From Thermodesulfobacteriota bacterium (lineage in GTDB: Bacteria > Desulfobacterota > WTBG01 > CAIYCZ01 > CAIRTM01): a DNA stretch of 34,618 bases. A program made the translations under genes and the position numbers. The DNA is taken from positions 1-34,618 of the forward strand of contig JANQFE010000040.1 of assembly GCA_028278025.1 (NCBI GenBank), written 5' to 3'. Below, piece by piece: positions 7,384 to 16,844 of the stretch (positions are counted from its first letter, which is position 1; each line of letters begins with the position of its first letter). The notes under the pieces were generated by a model. It ran no database searches and was not told the origin of the DNA. It worked only from the letters and a program-made list of their open reading frames with translations.

Positions 7384-8871
7384 ATGAACACAGATGCCAT
7401 ACATTTCCTGATTATTGATGATGAAAAAATAATCCGTGAGGGCGCTGAACGCATTATCACCAAAGAAGGCTGGCAAGCCACTACTACCGATACCGGTGAA
7501 AGCGGGCTGGAACTGCTGAAAAAAAACAGCTTTCATATTTTGCTGCTCGACCTTATGATGCCCGGCATTGGCGGTATGGAGGTGTTAAAATCGGTTCAGG
7601 AAACGCATCCGGACCTTTTGGTAATCGTCATTACCGGCTATGCCACTATTGAAAATGCTGTAGAAGCTATGAAGAGCGGTGCATACGATTTCATTCCCAA
7701 ACCGTTCACGCCTGACCAGCTCCGCATTGTTGTACGCCGGGCTATTGATAAGCTAAAGCTTAAATATGAAACCGAGCAGCTGCGCCTGCAGCAGGAACAA
7801 AGCCTGCAGGACATTGCTAACGAAAAGAGCAAGACCAGCACTATCATTAACCACATGGCCGATGGTGTTCTGGTAACCGATCATAGCGGCAGCATTGTAC
7901 TGCACAACCCGGCCGTAACCCGTATGCTGGGTTTGGAGGAGCAGTCTCCGCTGGGGAAAACTATTCTTGAGTGGACCGGCAATGAGGAGCTTGCCGATAT
8001 GATTGGTAAAGTCCTTACTATGCAGGGCTCACAGGACCAGGGCCTGTCGCAGGAGCTTGCCCGTGGTGATCCGCCCGCAGTATTTTTTGTTGCCCATTCG
8101 GCACCGGTCCGCACGGAAGCAGGATCTGTGGTCGGGTCTGTCACAATTTTTAATGATGTTACCTGGCTTAAAGAGCTTGACCAGATGAAATCCGACTTTG
8201 TCAACATGGTTTCACACGAGTTGCGCTCTCCCCTGGGCTCCATCCGGCAAAAACTGTCCCTGATTGTTGACGGATTTGTCGGAGACGTAACCGAGGAACA
8301 GAACAAAATCGTGCAGCGCGTACAGACCCGCATAGACGGGCTTATCGGCATGATAAAAAACCTGCTGGACATTTCTCGCATTGAAGCGGGCCGTCTTATA
8401 CAACAAAAAGAGCGCATAGTAATGCCTGAAATTATCGAAAGTGCCGTCGAGCTTCTGGCCCAGGATGCTGAGGCCAAAGGCTTGCGGTTAAATGTAACCA
8501 TAGATTCACAGATGTATACCATCCACGCTGACCGGCAGAGCATGGAAACAGTTGTGACAAACCTTATAAGCAACGCAATAAAATATAACCGCGAAAAGGG
8601 ACAAATCACTATTAACGCAGGAAACCGGGGGGATTTTGTTGAACTGCAGGTTGCAGACACCGGGGTCGGCATATCCCCTGAAAACCTCCCCCGAATATTT
8701 GACAAGTTTTATCGTATTCGGAATGAATACACTCGACAAGTCGTCGGCAGCGGACTTGGCCTTCCTCTTGTAAAGGCTCTCGTTGAGGCCCATCTGGGAA
8801 CTATTACGGTAGAAAGTCAACCTGACAAGGGAACTGCTTTTACGGTACTGTTACCACGAGGGGTAAATTAA
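7384..8871 (+). CDS. Hybrid histidine kinase: receiver, PAS, HisKA, HATPase
   Basis: The 495-residue protein has an N-terminal receiver domain (Asp56 phospho-acceptor in LLLDLMMPG, Lys106), a coiled linker near 120-145, a PAS domain (about 145-260), a HisKA dimerisation domain with His278 in VSHELRSPLGSI, and a C-terminal ATPase domain with the N, G1 (DTGVGI) and G2 (GSGLGL) boxes. There are no membrane segments, so it is a cytosolic sensor. An N-terminal receiver in front of a PAS kinase suggests it is itself controlled by an upstream kinase. It sits between two one-carbon redox operons and could sense redox or metabolite state through PAS; the ligand cannot be seen from the sequence. Confidence 0.88.
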   Translation: MNTDAIHFLIIDDEKIIREGAERIITKEGWQATTTDTGESGLELLKKNSFHILLLDLMMPGIGGMEVLKSVQETHPDLLVIVITGYATIENAVEAMKSGAYDFIPKPFTPDQLRIVVRRAIDKLKLKYETEQLRLQQEQSLQDIANEKSKTSTIINHMADGVLVTDHSGSIVLHNPAVTRMLGLEEQSPLGKTILEWTGNEELADMIGKVLTMQGSQDQGLSQELARGDPPAVFFVAHSAPVRTEAGSVVGSVTIFNDVTWLKELDQMKSDFVNMVSHELRSPLGSIRQKLSLIVDGFVGDVTEEQNKIVQRVQTRIDGLIGMIKNLLDISRIEAGRLIQQKERIVMPEIIESAVELLAQDAEAKGLRLNVTIDSQMYTIHADRQSMETVVTNLISNAIKYNREKGQITINAGNRGDFVELQVADTGVGISPENLPRIFDKFYRIRNEYTRQVVGSGLGLPLVKALVEAHLGTITVESQPDKGTAFTVLLPRGVN

Positions 8872-9076
8872 CAGGGTAATAATCCTTTTTTATATAATTT
8901 TTTTTTAGACATACAGCATCTCACCTGCTGCGCTCATACGTGCTTACGGATAAGGATTGTGTTTTTCATGCTATTATTCAGTATCCGCTTGCCAGCTTAC
9001 GTAGTGTGGAATCGGGATAGCTGACAATACGGTAGTTTCTTTTGTTGTAAACACAGCACCCATAAGGAGAAACACA

Positions 9077-11608
9077 TTGAAAGAAATAACACTTACAATC
9101 AACGGCCAACAGGTAAATGGAAAGGCAGGAGACAGCATCATCGATGTTGCCCAGGCCCACGGCATCCCTATTCCAACCCTGTGCCATGATCCCTGCCTGA
9201 TCCCTGTAGGAGCATGCCGGGTTTGCTTGGTAGAAGACGAAAAGCGGGGAACGCTGACAGCTTCATGTGTAACCCCGATTGCTTCCGGGATGGCTATCAG
9301 AACCGACTCGGAAAAAGTGCTTGAAGCACGCAAGGTAGTGGTAAAGCTCATGATAGCCAGTCATCCCGAGTCCTGCATACTCTGTGAAAAAGGCAACAGG
9401 TGCACATTAAGACAAATTGCCGCGGACCTCGGGGTAGGCATTGTTGAGTATTATGATATGCCCAGCTTTACCGGCTCGCAGGAGCTTAACCCCTTCATAC
9501 GCAGGGATCTGAGCAAATGTATTCTTTGCGCGAAGTGCATCCGGGCAGACCATGAACTGGTCGTGGAAGGTGCAATTGATTACATGGACCGCGGTTTTGA
9601 TGCCCGTCCCGCTACCCTGACAGACGGACCGTTGGAGATTTCTGAGTGTACGTTTTGCGGTACCTGTGTGGAGATGTGCCCCACCGGGGCTCTTTTTGAG
9701 CGCGACAAGCCCCTGCGCGGAACAGCAACAAACCGCGTACCGACAACCTGCTCTTTTTGCGGCTGCGGATGCTCGCTCTGGCTTGGAGTAGCACATAACA
9801 ATGTGGTAGGAGTGCAGCCGGCTGTTTCAGACCCAAAAAGACCCGCTGCGCTGTGTGCAAAGGGGCATTACGGCTATGATTATATCAATCATCCGGACCG
9901 GCTGCGGACGCCCCTTATCAGAAAAGACGGTGAGCTTGCAGAAGTTTCCTGGGATGAAGCCCTGCAGGCTGCCGGACAGGCTCTGGACAGCATCAAGAAA
10001 AAAAAGGGTAAAGGAAGCCTGGCCCTGCTGACCGGTCCGCACTGTACCAATGAAGAAGCCTATGTAATGAGGCATTTTGCTTCTCATGCCCTGAATACCG
10101 ATCACGTGCTCTGCAATACCGGAATGGATATTTCCAACCTGACAGAGGGAATGGAAGAAACCCTCGGGTTTGTCGGTGCAAACACGTCACTTGAAAATCT
10201 GGAAACGGCTGAAACCATTTTACTAATCGGTGCAAACCCCACGGAAACTGCTCCGGTTGCCGGATACGGCATTAAAAGGGGCATACGTAACAGGCAGGCC
10301 AAACTTATTATTATTGACCCCCTTGAGATTAAATTGACAAAGCATGCCGCACTGTGGCTGCAGCCTTTCATCAATACTGATGAGTTTGTGCTGACAGGCT
10401 TTCTCAAACTTCTTTTAGAAAATGATCGTTTTAAAAAAGCCCTGCCGGATCAGTATACAAAAGAGGTTAAAGAAATCGAAAAGCGTTTGAACAATTTTCC
10501 GTTAGACAAGCTGCAGACTACAACAGGAGTCTCTCCCGACACTCTCAGACAGGCGGCAGAAACCTTTTGTACAGCGGAGAAAAGAGCTGTTGTTTTCGGT
10601 AACGGCATCATTCAACAGCCACGCGGTAAACATCTCGTTAAAATTATCAGTACCATAGCACAGCTTGCAAACAAACAAACTACCCTGATACCGCTGCTCA
10701 AACAGAGTAATACCCTGGGTTGTCTTCACATGGGACTGACAAACCGGGAAACACCCGAGGAACTCACTGCTAAAATCATGCAGGGTACCATTAAAGGTCT
10801 TTGGATCATTGGAGATGACCCCCTTGAAAGCATGACCGGTGGCAAAGAATTTGAAAAAGCCCTGGACAAACTTGAGGTGCTTATTGTATCTGACCATTTC
10901 CTGAACAGCACTGCCGGACGGGCTCATATTGTCCTGCCTTCAGCCACGTTTGCAGAAAAAGCAGGCACGCTAACCAGCCTGGACGGGCGGGTCCAGCCGG
11001 TTCGTCCTGCAATCGGCTGTGTCGGACAAAGCCGGCCGGACTGGTTAATTATACTGCAGATTGCCGAGCAGCTTGGCGCCCCCCTGAAGTTTACATCCGC
11101 TCAGGAAATCACTGAAGAAATAAACAAACGTGTGCCGCTCTATGCAGGTATTACCTCAGTGCTGGATAGTGCTGAATATATTTGTCACTATCTGCCGCTA
11201 CCATCATCTCGCAAGAAGACCTCCGTATATATACCGGACGGTAATCCCGAGATGCCTCCACCGGATAAAAAATACCCGTATAAAGCCATGACCGGCAGCA
11301 TTCTGTTCCAGCTTGGCCGCGGCTATCAGACTAAACATTCCCGCAAGTTGGACGGCATTGTGGATGAGGCCTATGTTGAAATAAACCCTGCGGATGCCCG
11401 GCAGCTGGGAATTCAGCAAAAAGATGCAATCAAACTTATCTCTGCTTCAGGAGAAGCAACTACTAAAGTGTGCATAACCGACCGAGTTCCCAGTGGTGTG
11501 CTTTTCCTGCCGCTACCCTTTACGACGGGCTCAACACTGCTGCCCATGACTGATCCGGGTCTGGGCCGCAAAACCTGTCAGGTAAAAATAGAAAGGATCA
11601 CACCATGA
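9077..11608 (+). CDS. NuoG/FdhA-like molybdopterin oxidoreductase, catalytic Sec/Cys-His pair apparently missing
   Basis: This 843-residue protein starts with TTG at 9077 (ribosome binding site AAGGAGA at 9064-9070). It has a [2Fe-2S] ferredoxin domain (Cys36, 40, 47, 50), a His/Cys region (residues about 95-115), two [4Fe-4S] ferredoxin motifs (CILCAKC and CTFCGTCVEMCP), a CSFCGCGC cluster motif from Cys225, a molybdopterin domain and a C-terminal dinucleotide-binding domain. This is the layout of soluble NAD(P)-linked formate dehydrogenase alpha subunits. In those enzymes a Sec or Cys followed by His coordinates molybdenum. Here the matching stretch reads DHVLCNTGMD around Cys346, with Met350-Asp351 near the expected pair and no Cys-His in that region. 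It may be a formate dehydrogenase variant or, more likely, a NuoG-like electron wire. It overlaps nuoE as ATGA, so the two are translationally coupled. Confidence 0.75.
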   Translation: MKEITLTINGQQVNGKAGDSIIDVAQAHGIPIPTLCHDPCLIPVGACRVCLVEDEKRGTLTASCVTPIASGMAIRTDSEKVLEARKVVVKLMIASHPESCILCEKGNRCTLRQIAADLGVGIVEYYDMPSFTGSQELNPFIRRDLSKCILCAKCIRADHELVVEGAIDYMDRGFDARPATLTDGPLEISECTFCGTCVEMCPTGALFERDKPLRGTATNRVPTTCSFCGCGCSLWLGVAHNNVVGVQPAVSDPKRPAALCAKGHYGYDYINHPDRLRTPLIRKDGELAEVSWDEALQAAGQALDSIKKKKGKGSLALLTGPHCTNEEAYVMRHFASHALNTDHVLCNTGMDISNLTEGMEETLGFVGANTSLENLETAETILLIGANPTETAPVAGYGIKRGIRNRQAKLIIIDPLEIKLTKHAALWLQPFINTDEFVLTGFLKLLLENDRFKKALPDQYTKEVKEIEKRLNNFPLDKLQTTTGVSPDTLRQAAETFCTAEKRAVVFGNGIIQQPRGKHLVKIISTIAQLANKQTTLIPLLKQSNTLGCLHMGLTNRETPEELTAKIMQGTIKGLWIIGDDPLESMTGGKEFEKALDKLEVLIVSDHFLNSTAGRAHIVLPSATFAEKAGTLTSLDGRVQPVRPAIGCVGQSRPDWLIILQIAEQLGAPLKFTSAQEITEEINKRVPLYAGITSVLDSAEYICHYLPLPSSRKKTSVYIPDGNPEMPPPDKKYPYKAMTGSILFQLGRGYQTKHSRKLDGIVDEAYVEINPADARQLGIQQKDAIKLISASGEATTKVCITDRVPSGVLFLPLPFTTGSTLLPMTDPGLGRKTCQVKIERITP

Positions 11609-12075
11609 AAAAAAAAGAAATAGACTTGCAAAAACTCGATCCTATTCTGGAAGAATTCAAAGGTCAGAAATGGGCCCTGATCCCGCTGCTGCAAAAAGTG
11701 CAGGAGGAATACGGCTTTATTCCTCCTGAGACTATTCCCGATATTGCAAAAGCCTTACAACTGTTTCCCAGTGAGGTGCAGGGAGTAATAACATTCTATT
11801 CCCAGTTTTCTCTTGAACCTAAGGGTAAATACATAATCAGGGTCTGTAAAGGAACTGCCTGCCATGTAAGGGGCGGACGCAGCATACTGAGACTGTTAAA
11901 AAAGGAACTGGAACTGGAGGAGGGACAAACAACGGAAGACTATCAATTTACTTTAGATACCGTAGCGTGTCTGGGTGCCTGCTTTCTGGCACCAACCATG
12001 ATGGTAAATCAAAATTATTTTGGAAAATTATCCCCACCAAAAATTGGATCTATTGTGAAACAGTATAAAAAATAG
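11605..12075 (+). CDS. nuoE: NuoE/HydA-gamma type [2Fe-2S] thioredoxin-like subunit
   Basis: The 156-residue protein is a NuoE-family subunit (24 kDa type). A helical N-terminus with LIPLLQKVQEEYGF is followed by the thioredoxin-like domain with the four cluster ligands in CKGTACH and CLGACF. It passes electrons to or from the flavin of the NuoF-like partner encoded next. It overlaps the preceding molybdopterin gene by 4 bases and lies 19 bases before the NuoF-GltD gene, so the three genes form one module. The same NuoE-NuoF core occurs in bifurcating hydrogenases, formate dehydrogenases and the Stn transhydrogenase. Confidence 0.9.
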   Translation: MKKKEIDLQKLDPILEEFKGQKWALIPLLQKVQEEYGFIPPETIPDIAKALQLFPSEVQGVITFYSQFSLEPKGKYIIRVCKGTACHVRGGRSILRLLKKELELEEGQTTEDYQFTLDTVACLGACFLAPTMMVNQNYFGKLSPPKIGSIVKQYKK

Positions 12076-12094
12076 CCCATAAAGGAAATGTAAC

Positions 12095-15000
12095 ATGTCA
12101 AAATTCAATTCCTTACAGAACCTCGAAAAATTCAGAGATAACTGTGCAAAAGAATTATCTGCACATGCCTATTGTATCCGCATCTGCATGACCGGCTGTA
12201 AAGCCTACGGTGCCGAGGAAGTAAAACAAGCATTAAAAAAAGAGATTACAACCCAGGGGCTCGATAAAACCGTTGAAGTGCGTGAGACCGGCTGTCATGG
12301 TTTCTGTGCTAAAGCACCTGTTTTGACTATCGATCCTCTGAAAATTTTCTACCAGGAGGTCACCCCTGCAGATGCTAAAGATATTATTGCTGAAACAATT
12401 AAAAAAGGTGAAATCCTTCAGCATCTTCTCTATGAGGATATTCGCACCAAAGAGAAGATCTCTGCTAAAAATGAAATTCCCTTTTTCAAACTGCAAAACC
12501 GCCGTGTATTGGAAAACTGCGGCACAATTGATCCTAAAAAGCTCTCTCACTACATAGGCACCGGCGGCTACGCTGCTCTGTCTAAAGTGCTTAATGGGTT
12601 AACACCCGAAAACGTAATTGCTGAAGTTGAGGCCTCCGGACTGCGCGGCAGGGGCGGTGCGGGTTTCCCAACCGGAACGAAATGGAAATTTGCACATTCA
12701 TCCCCTGCTCAGCCAAAATACATTATCTGCAATGCAGATGAAGGCGATCCGGGTGCTTTTATGGACAGAGCAGTGCTTGAAGGCGATCCACATCGGGTCA
12801 TCGAGGGTATGCTTATTGGAGCTTATGCTATTGGAGCACGTTTTGGGTATATTTATGTCCGTGAAGAATATCCCATAGCCGTTGAACATTTGAGCATTGC
12901 TATTAAGCAGGCTCAGGAAAAAGGCCTTCTGGGAGAAAACATCCTGGGCTCATCCTTCAGCTTTAACCTGCAGTTAAAGCAGGGAGCAGGTGCTTTTGTC
13001 TGCGGCGAGGAAACAGCACTGATTGCTTCAATTGAAGGAAAACGCGGAATGCCGCGACCACGGCCACCCTTTCCGGCCCAATCAGGTCTCGACGGTAAGC
13101 CAACCAATATCAATAACGTAGAAACCTTTGCAAACATTGCTATGATTATTAAAAACGGCGCCGAGTGGTTTGCGGGAGTCGGCACTGAAAAAAGCAAAGG
13201 CACAAAGGTTTTTTCCCTGGCCGGCAAGGTTAACAACACCGGACTCGTTGAAGTGCCGATCGGCATTTCCATCCGTAAGGTTATTTTTGACATTGGGGGT
13301 GGTATCCCCAAGGATAGAAAATTCAAAGCTGTTCAAATGGGCGGTCCCTCGGGGGGCTGCGTCCCTGAGCAATATCTTGAACTGCCTATAGACTATGAAT
13401 CTCTTCAGACCATCGGAGCTATCATGGGCTCCGGTGGTATGGTTGTTATGGATGAGAATAATTGCATGGTTGAAATTGCTCGATTTTTTCTTGATTTCAC
13501 TCGCACTGAATCTTGCGGCAAATGCACACCCTGCCGATTGGGCACAAAACAGATGCTTGAAATTCTCACCAGGATAACCCAGGGACAGGGTCGTGAAACT
13601 GATATTGGCATATTAGAACAGGTCGGCCGAACCGTCATACAAAGTTCTCTGTGCGGTCTTGGGCAGACATGTCCAAAACCTGCTCTGTCAACCCTTGCGT
13701 ATTTCAGAAATGAGTATGAGGCCCACATCAAGGATAAGCGCTGCCCTGGTGCAGTCTGTGAATCGTTAGTGGTCTCGGCCTGTCACCATACCTGCCCGGT
13801 GGGCATAAATGTACCCAGGTATATCGCAGCTATTGGTGAGGGTAAATATATCGAAGCAGCCGAAATTATTAGAGAGAAAAACCCCTTCCCCGCCATCTGC
13901 GGTCGAATTTGCCACCACCCCTGTGAAATCAAATGCCGCAGAGGTGAACTCGATGAAGCTTTGGCAATTCGCTCTCTGAAACGCTTTGCCGCCGACAAAT
14001 ATTTTGAAGGTGAACAGAAGCCGCCGCCGCCGTTTCCACAAACAAAAACTCATAAAGTTGCTGTAGTCGGTGGAGGACCAACCGGACTTACCTGTGCCTT
14101 CTACCTGCGCAGGATGGGATATCCGGTGACGGTGTTTGAGGCCCTGCCGGTCGGGGGCGGCATGCTGATGGTGGGTGTGCCCGAGTTTCGTTTGCCAAAA
14201 GACATTATTCAGAAAGAGATTGAATATATCCAGCATCGCGGTGTCGAAATACAATACAATACCCCGGTTAACGTCAACTTCACCCTTGAGGATATTAAAA
14301 AACAGGGCTACGATGCCATTTTTATCGCGGCCGGGGCGCAAAAGAGTCAGAAAATCAAAATTCCGGGTGAAGATGAAAGCCTGAAAGGTCTTCTTTACGG
14401 TCTATCGTTTCTGCGGGATGCAAAACTTGAACACAGAATTGAAATAGGAAAACAAGCAGTTGTTATCGGCGGCGGCAACGTGGCTATTGATGCGGCCCGT
14501 ACACTGCTTCGACTTGGCTCTCAAGATGTAACCATAATATATCGCCGATCAAAGGACGAAATGCCTGCCAGCGTAGAAGAAATCGAGGAAGCCGAGCATG
14601 AAGGCATTAAGATTGAGTGCCTTACTGCTCCAACCTGCATAAATTCATCACATGGCAGCGTTACCTCTGTGGAATGTATTCGCATGAAACTGGGCGACTA
14701 TGATGAAAGCGGCCGAAGACTGCCTGGGCCCGTTACAGGAACTGAATTCACTCTTGAAGCTGACATGGTTGTGCCGGCAGTAGGCCAGGCACCTGATCTT
14801 TCCTTCCTGCCACCTGACAGCGCCCTGGAGCGGACAAAGTGGGAAACCCTGCAGGTTGACACCAATACACTTGTGACCAATATCCCCGGCATCTTCGCCG
14901 GCGGAGATTTTGTTACCGGGCCGACATATCTTATCGAAGCCATTGCAGCCGGACGAAGAGCAGCGGTTGCCATTGACAAGCATATCAGGGGCGACGCTTC

Positions 15001-15220
15001 ACGAGTTGTATTTATTGATGCTCGCGAAGAAATTCCTGCCGCTGCCATGGAAGAAACGCTTGAAGACGTTGCTGAAGAAAAATGCAGAAGAAAAATGCCC
15101 ACCGCGCCTGTTGAAAAACGGGTTAAGGATTTTCGAGAAATTGAACTGGGTTTTAGCGAAGCGGAAGCCCTGGAGGAGGCCAAACGATGTTTGCGGTGCG
15201 ACCTGGAACAAAATGAATAA
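12095..15220 (+). CDS. NuoF-like NADH:FMN subunit fused to GltD/NfnB-like NADPH domain
   Basis: This 1041-residue fusion starts with a thioredoxin-like [2Fe-2S] domain (Cys27, 31 and 35, then a CHGFC motif). The NuoF domain follows, with the NADH/FMN glycine-rich segment near 180-195 (GLRGRGGAGFPTG), an FMN/NADH site with CGEETALI, and the [4Fe-4S] site Cys474, Cys477, Cys480 plus a Cys near 520. From about 560 comes a complete GltD/NfnB-like domain: Cys-rich start (CHHTCPVG, CGRICHHPC), FAD motif GGGPTG at 659, NADPH motif GGGNVAID near 792, and a C-terminal FAGGD element. NADH and NADPH sites on one chain imply transhydrogenase-like or three-way coupling with ferredoxin, as in the HylB-like and Stn (Sporomusa-type Nfn) families. 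The start is supported by AAAGGAA at 12081-12087. A usual NuoF is about half this size. Confidence 0.9.
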   Translation: MSKFNSLQNLEKFRDNCAKELSAHAYCIRICMTGCKAYGAEEVKQALKKEITTQGLDKTVEVRETGCHGFCAKAPVLTIDPLKIFYQEVTPADAKDIIAETIKKGEILQHLLYEDIRTKEKISAKNEIPFFKLQNRRVLENCGTIDPKKLSHYIGTGGYAALSKVLNGLTPENVIAEVEASGLRGRGGAGFPTGTKWKFAHSSPAQPKYIICNADEGDPGAFMDRAVLEGDPHRVIEGMLIGAYAIGARFGYIYVREEYPIAVEHLSIAIKQAQEKGLLGENILGSSFSFNLQLKQGAGAFVCGEETALIASIEGKRGMPRPRPPFPAQSGLDGKPTNINNVETFANIAMIIKNGAEWFAGVGTEKSKGTKVFSLAGKVNNTGLVEVPIGISIRKVIFDIGGGIPKDRKFKAVQMGGPSGGCVPEQYLELPIDYESLQTIGAIMGSGGMVVMDENNCMVEIARFFLDFTRTESCGKCTPCRLGTKQMLEILTRITQGQGRETDIGILEQVGRTVIQSSLCGLGQTCPKPALSTLAYFRNEYEAHIKDKRCPGAVCESLVVSACHHTCPVGINVPRYIAAIGEGKYIEAAEIIREKNPFPAICGRICHHPCEIKCRRGELDEALAIRSLKRFAADKYFEGEQKPPPPFPQTKTHKVAVVGGGPTGLTCAFYLRRMGYPVTVFEALPVGGGMLMVGVPEFRLPKDIIQKEIEYIQHRGVEIQYNTPVNVNFTLEDIKKQGYDAIFIAAGAQKSQKIKIPGEDESLKGLLYGLSFLRDAKLEHRIEIGKQAVVIGGGNVAIDAARTLLRLGSQDVTIIYRRSKDEMPASVEEIEEAEHEGIKIECLTAPTCINSSHGSVTSVECIRMKLGDYDESGRRLPGPVTGTEFTLEADMVVPAVGQAPDLSFLPPDSALERTKWETLQVDTNTLVTNIPGIFAGGDFVTGPTYLIEAIAAGRRAAVAIDKHIRGDASRVVFIDAREEIPAAAMEETLEDVAEEKCRRKMPTAPVEKRVKDFREIELGFSEAEALEEAKRCLRCDLEQNE

Positions 15221-15286
15221 TAATATCAGTTTTAAGCAGTTAAGCTGCCCTGCTTACAAACGCACAGCTTATTAAAGGAGAGAAAT

Positions 15287-15973
15287 ATGATTAGATCCAT
15301 TACTCGGCAAAAAACACCGGAAGAAATCTCCGGGCTGCTGGAACCGTTCACAAAAATATTTATTGTCGGCTGCGGCACCTGTACCACTATGGCCAGGACC
15401 GGCGGACAGCCGGAGGTTGTGCGCATGGCTAAGAGCCTGCAGGAAGCCGGCAAGGAAATAACCGGTACGATGATGATTCCGGTTGCCTGTGATGAGCTGA
15501 CCCATGAAGCCCTAGAGGAGAACAAACAGGCCATTGCGGGCGCGGATGTGCTGCTTATCATGACCTGCGCTTTCGGTGTACAGACCATTGCACTGCATTT
15601 CATGGATAAGCCGGTTGTGCCTGCCCTGGACACCCTCTTTATCGGCAAGGAGAAACAGCCGGGAACCTTTGATGAAATCTGTATTCAATGCGGTGAGTGC
15701 GTTCTGGGTGAAACAGGGGGTATCTGCCCGGTTGCCGGCTGCCACAAGGGCCTGGTAAACGGCCCCTGCGGCGGAACCGACAAGGGCAAATGCGAGGTTG
15801 ATGCCAAAAAGGATTGTGTGTGGACGCTTATTTATAACAAGCTTGAAGCACTGGGCAGCCTGGACGTAATGCGCAGGTACCAGGATCCTAAAAATTATCA
15901 TGTTGAACCCCAACCAGGCAAAGTTTTAATCCCTTTTGAGGAAAGGAGTGAAGAAGATGGCACGCAGCCTTAA
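15287..15973 (+). CDS. metV: MetV, methylenetetrahydrofolate reductase-associated subunit (copy 2)
   Basis: The 228-residue paralog of the MetV at 5078 has the same architecture: N-terminal GCGTCTT, then CIQCGEC, GGICPVAGC, NGPCGG and two further cysteines at the C-terminus. A good ribosome binding site AAAGGAGAG stands just before ATG 15287. It overlaps the next metF by 17 bases. It follows the NuoF-GltD gene by 66 bases in the same direction, suggesting that this MetVF pair is served by the NADH/NADPH module, not by HdrA-MvhD. That pairing is an inference from gene order. Confidence 0.87.
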   Translation: MIRSITRQKTPEEISGLLEPFTKIFIVGCGTCTTMARTGGQPEVVRMAKSLQEAGKEITGTMMIPVACDELTHEALEENKQAIAGADVLLIMTCAFGVQTIALHFMDKPVVPALDTLFIGKEKQPGTFDEICIQCGECVLGETGGICPVAGCHKGLVNGPCGGTDKGKCEVDAKKDCVWTLIYNKLEALGSLDVMRRYQDPKNYHVEPQPGKVLIPFEERSEEDGTQP

Positions 15974-16844
15974 AGAAGCTCTTAATTCTGGCAAATTTGT
16001 CGTGACAAGTGAGATTGGTCCCCCAAAGGGAACAAACCTGGAGCCGATGATCCACCACATCGATCTGCTCAAAGACAAGGTTGACGCCCTGAACCTCACG
16101 GATCACCAGAGCTCTGTCATGCGATTTCCTTCCCTTGGAAGTGCATTGATAGTAAAAGAGCGCGGTGGCGAGCCTATCCTGCAGATGACCTGCAGGGACC
16201 GCAACCGGCTGGCCCTCCAGGCGGACCTCATGTTTGCCTATACCCGGGGCATCAGAAACGTCCTGTGCCTGACCGGCGATTCTACCGTGGTAGGCGATCA
16301 CAAAGCTGCAAAAGGGGTTTTTGATATTGACTCATGCCAGCTGCTGCGCACAATCAGGCAGCTCGAATCCGGTAAAGATATGGGCGATAATGAACTGGAC
16401 GGTAACGTGGAGTTCTATGCCGGGGCCATTGTAACGCCCGAGGCGGACCCGCCGGGACCCCAGCTGATCAAGTTTGAAAAAAAGGTTGCCGCTGGTGCAG
16501 AGTTCATCCAGACCCAGGCTATTTATGACCTGGATAATTTTCGGCGCTTTATGGATTTTGCCGGGAAGTTCAACGTTAAAATACTTGCGGGCATTGTGCT
16601 GCTGGTCTCAGCACGGATGGCAAAATTTATGAATGGTAATGTGCCCGGCATTTTTGTTCCCCAGGCTCTGATTGATGAACTTGCCGGCGCACCCAAAGGA
16701 ACCGCCCTGAAAAAGGGTATTGAAATCGCCGGCCGCATGGTACGCCAAATCAAGGAAGAGAATATGTGTGCCGGGGTTCATATCATGGCCATCGGCAAAG
16801 AAGAAGTCGTGCCGGAGATACTGGAAATTGCGGGAATAAGTTAA
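15957..16844 (+). CDS. metF: MetF, 5,10-methylenetetrahydrofolate reductase (copy 2)
   Basis: This 295-residue MetF has Glu19 in VTSEIGPP, Asp108 in LTGD and Gln187 in FIQTQ, so all expected active-site positions are kept. I chose ATG 15957 over TTG 15936 because AAAGGAG at 15942-15948 is well placed for it and the protein then begins like its paralog. The gene starts inside the metV end. It is similar to copy 1 along its full length, which points to duplication of a metVF pair or separate acquisition. Confidence 0.9.
   Translation: MARSLKEALNSGKFVVTSEIGPPKGTNLEPMIHHIDLLKDKVDALNLTDHQSSVMRFPSLGSALIVKERGGEPILQMTCRDRNRLALQADLMFAYTRGIRNVLCLTGDSTVVGDHKAAKGVFDIDSCQLLRTIRQLESGKDMGDNELDGNVEFYAGAIVTPEADPPGPQLIKFEKKVAAGAEFIQTQAIYDLDNFRRFMDFAGKFNVKILAGIVLLVSARMAKFMNGNVPGIFVPQALIDELAGAPKGTALKKGIEIAGRMVRQIKEENMCAGVHIMAIGKEEVVPEILEIAGIS

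Noticed and set aside
7881..8705. 274-residue minus-strand reading frame
   Set aside because: It lies opposite the hybrid histidine kinase, is rich in Ser and Arg from antisense bias, and matches no family.
8872..9076. Promoter upstream of the NuoG-like gene
   Set aside because: TATAAT at 8893 and a TATTAT-like box near 8971 exist, but neither has a credible -35, and the region is AT-rich.
14698..15183. 161-residue minus-strand reading frame
   Set aside because: Shadow of the NuoF-GltD gene, with low-complexity Ser/Ala content and no ribosome site.
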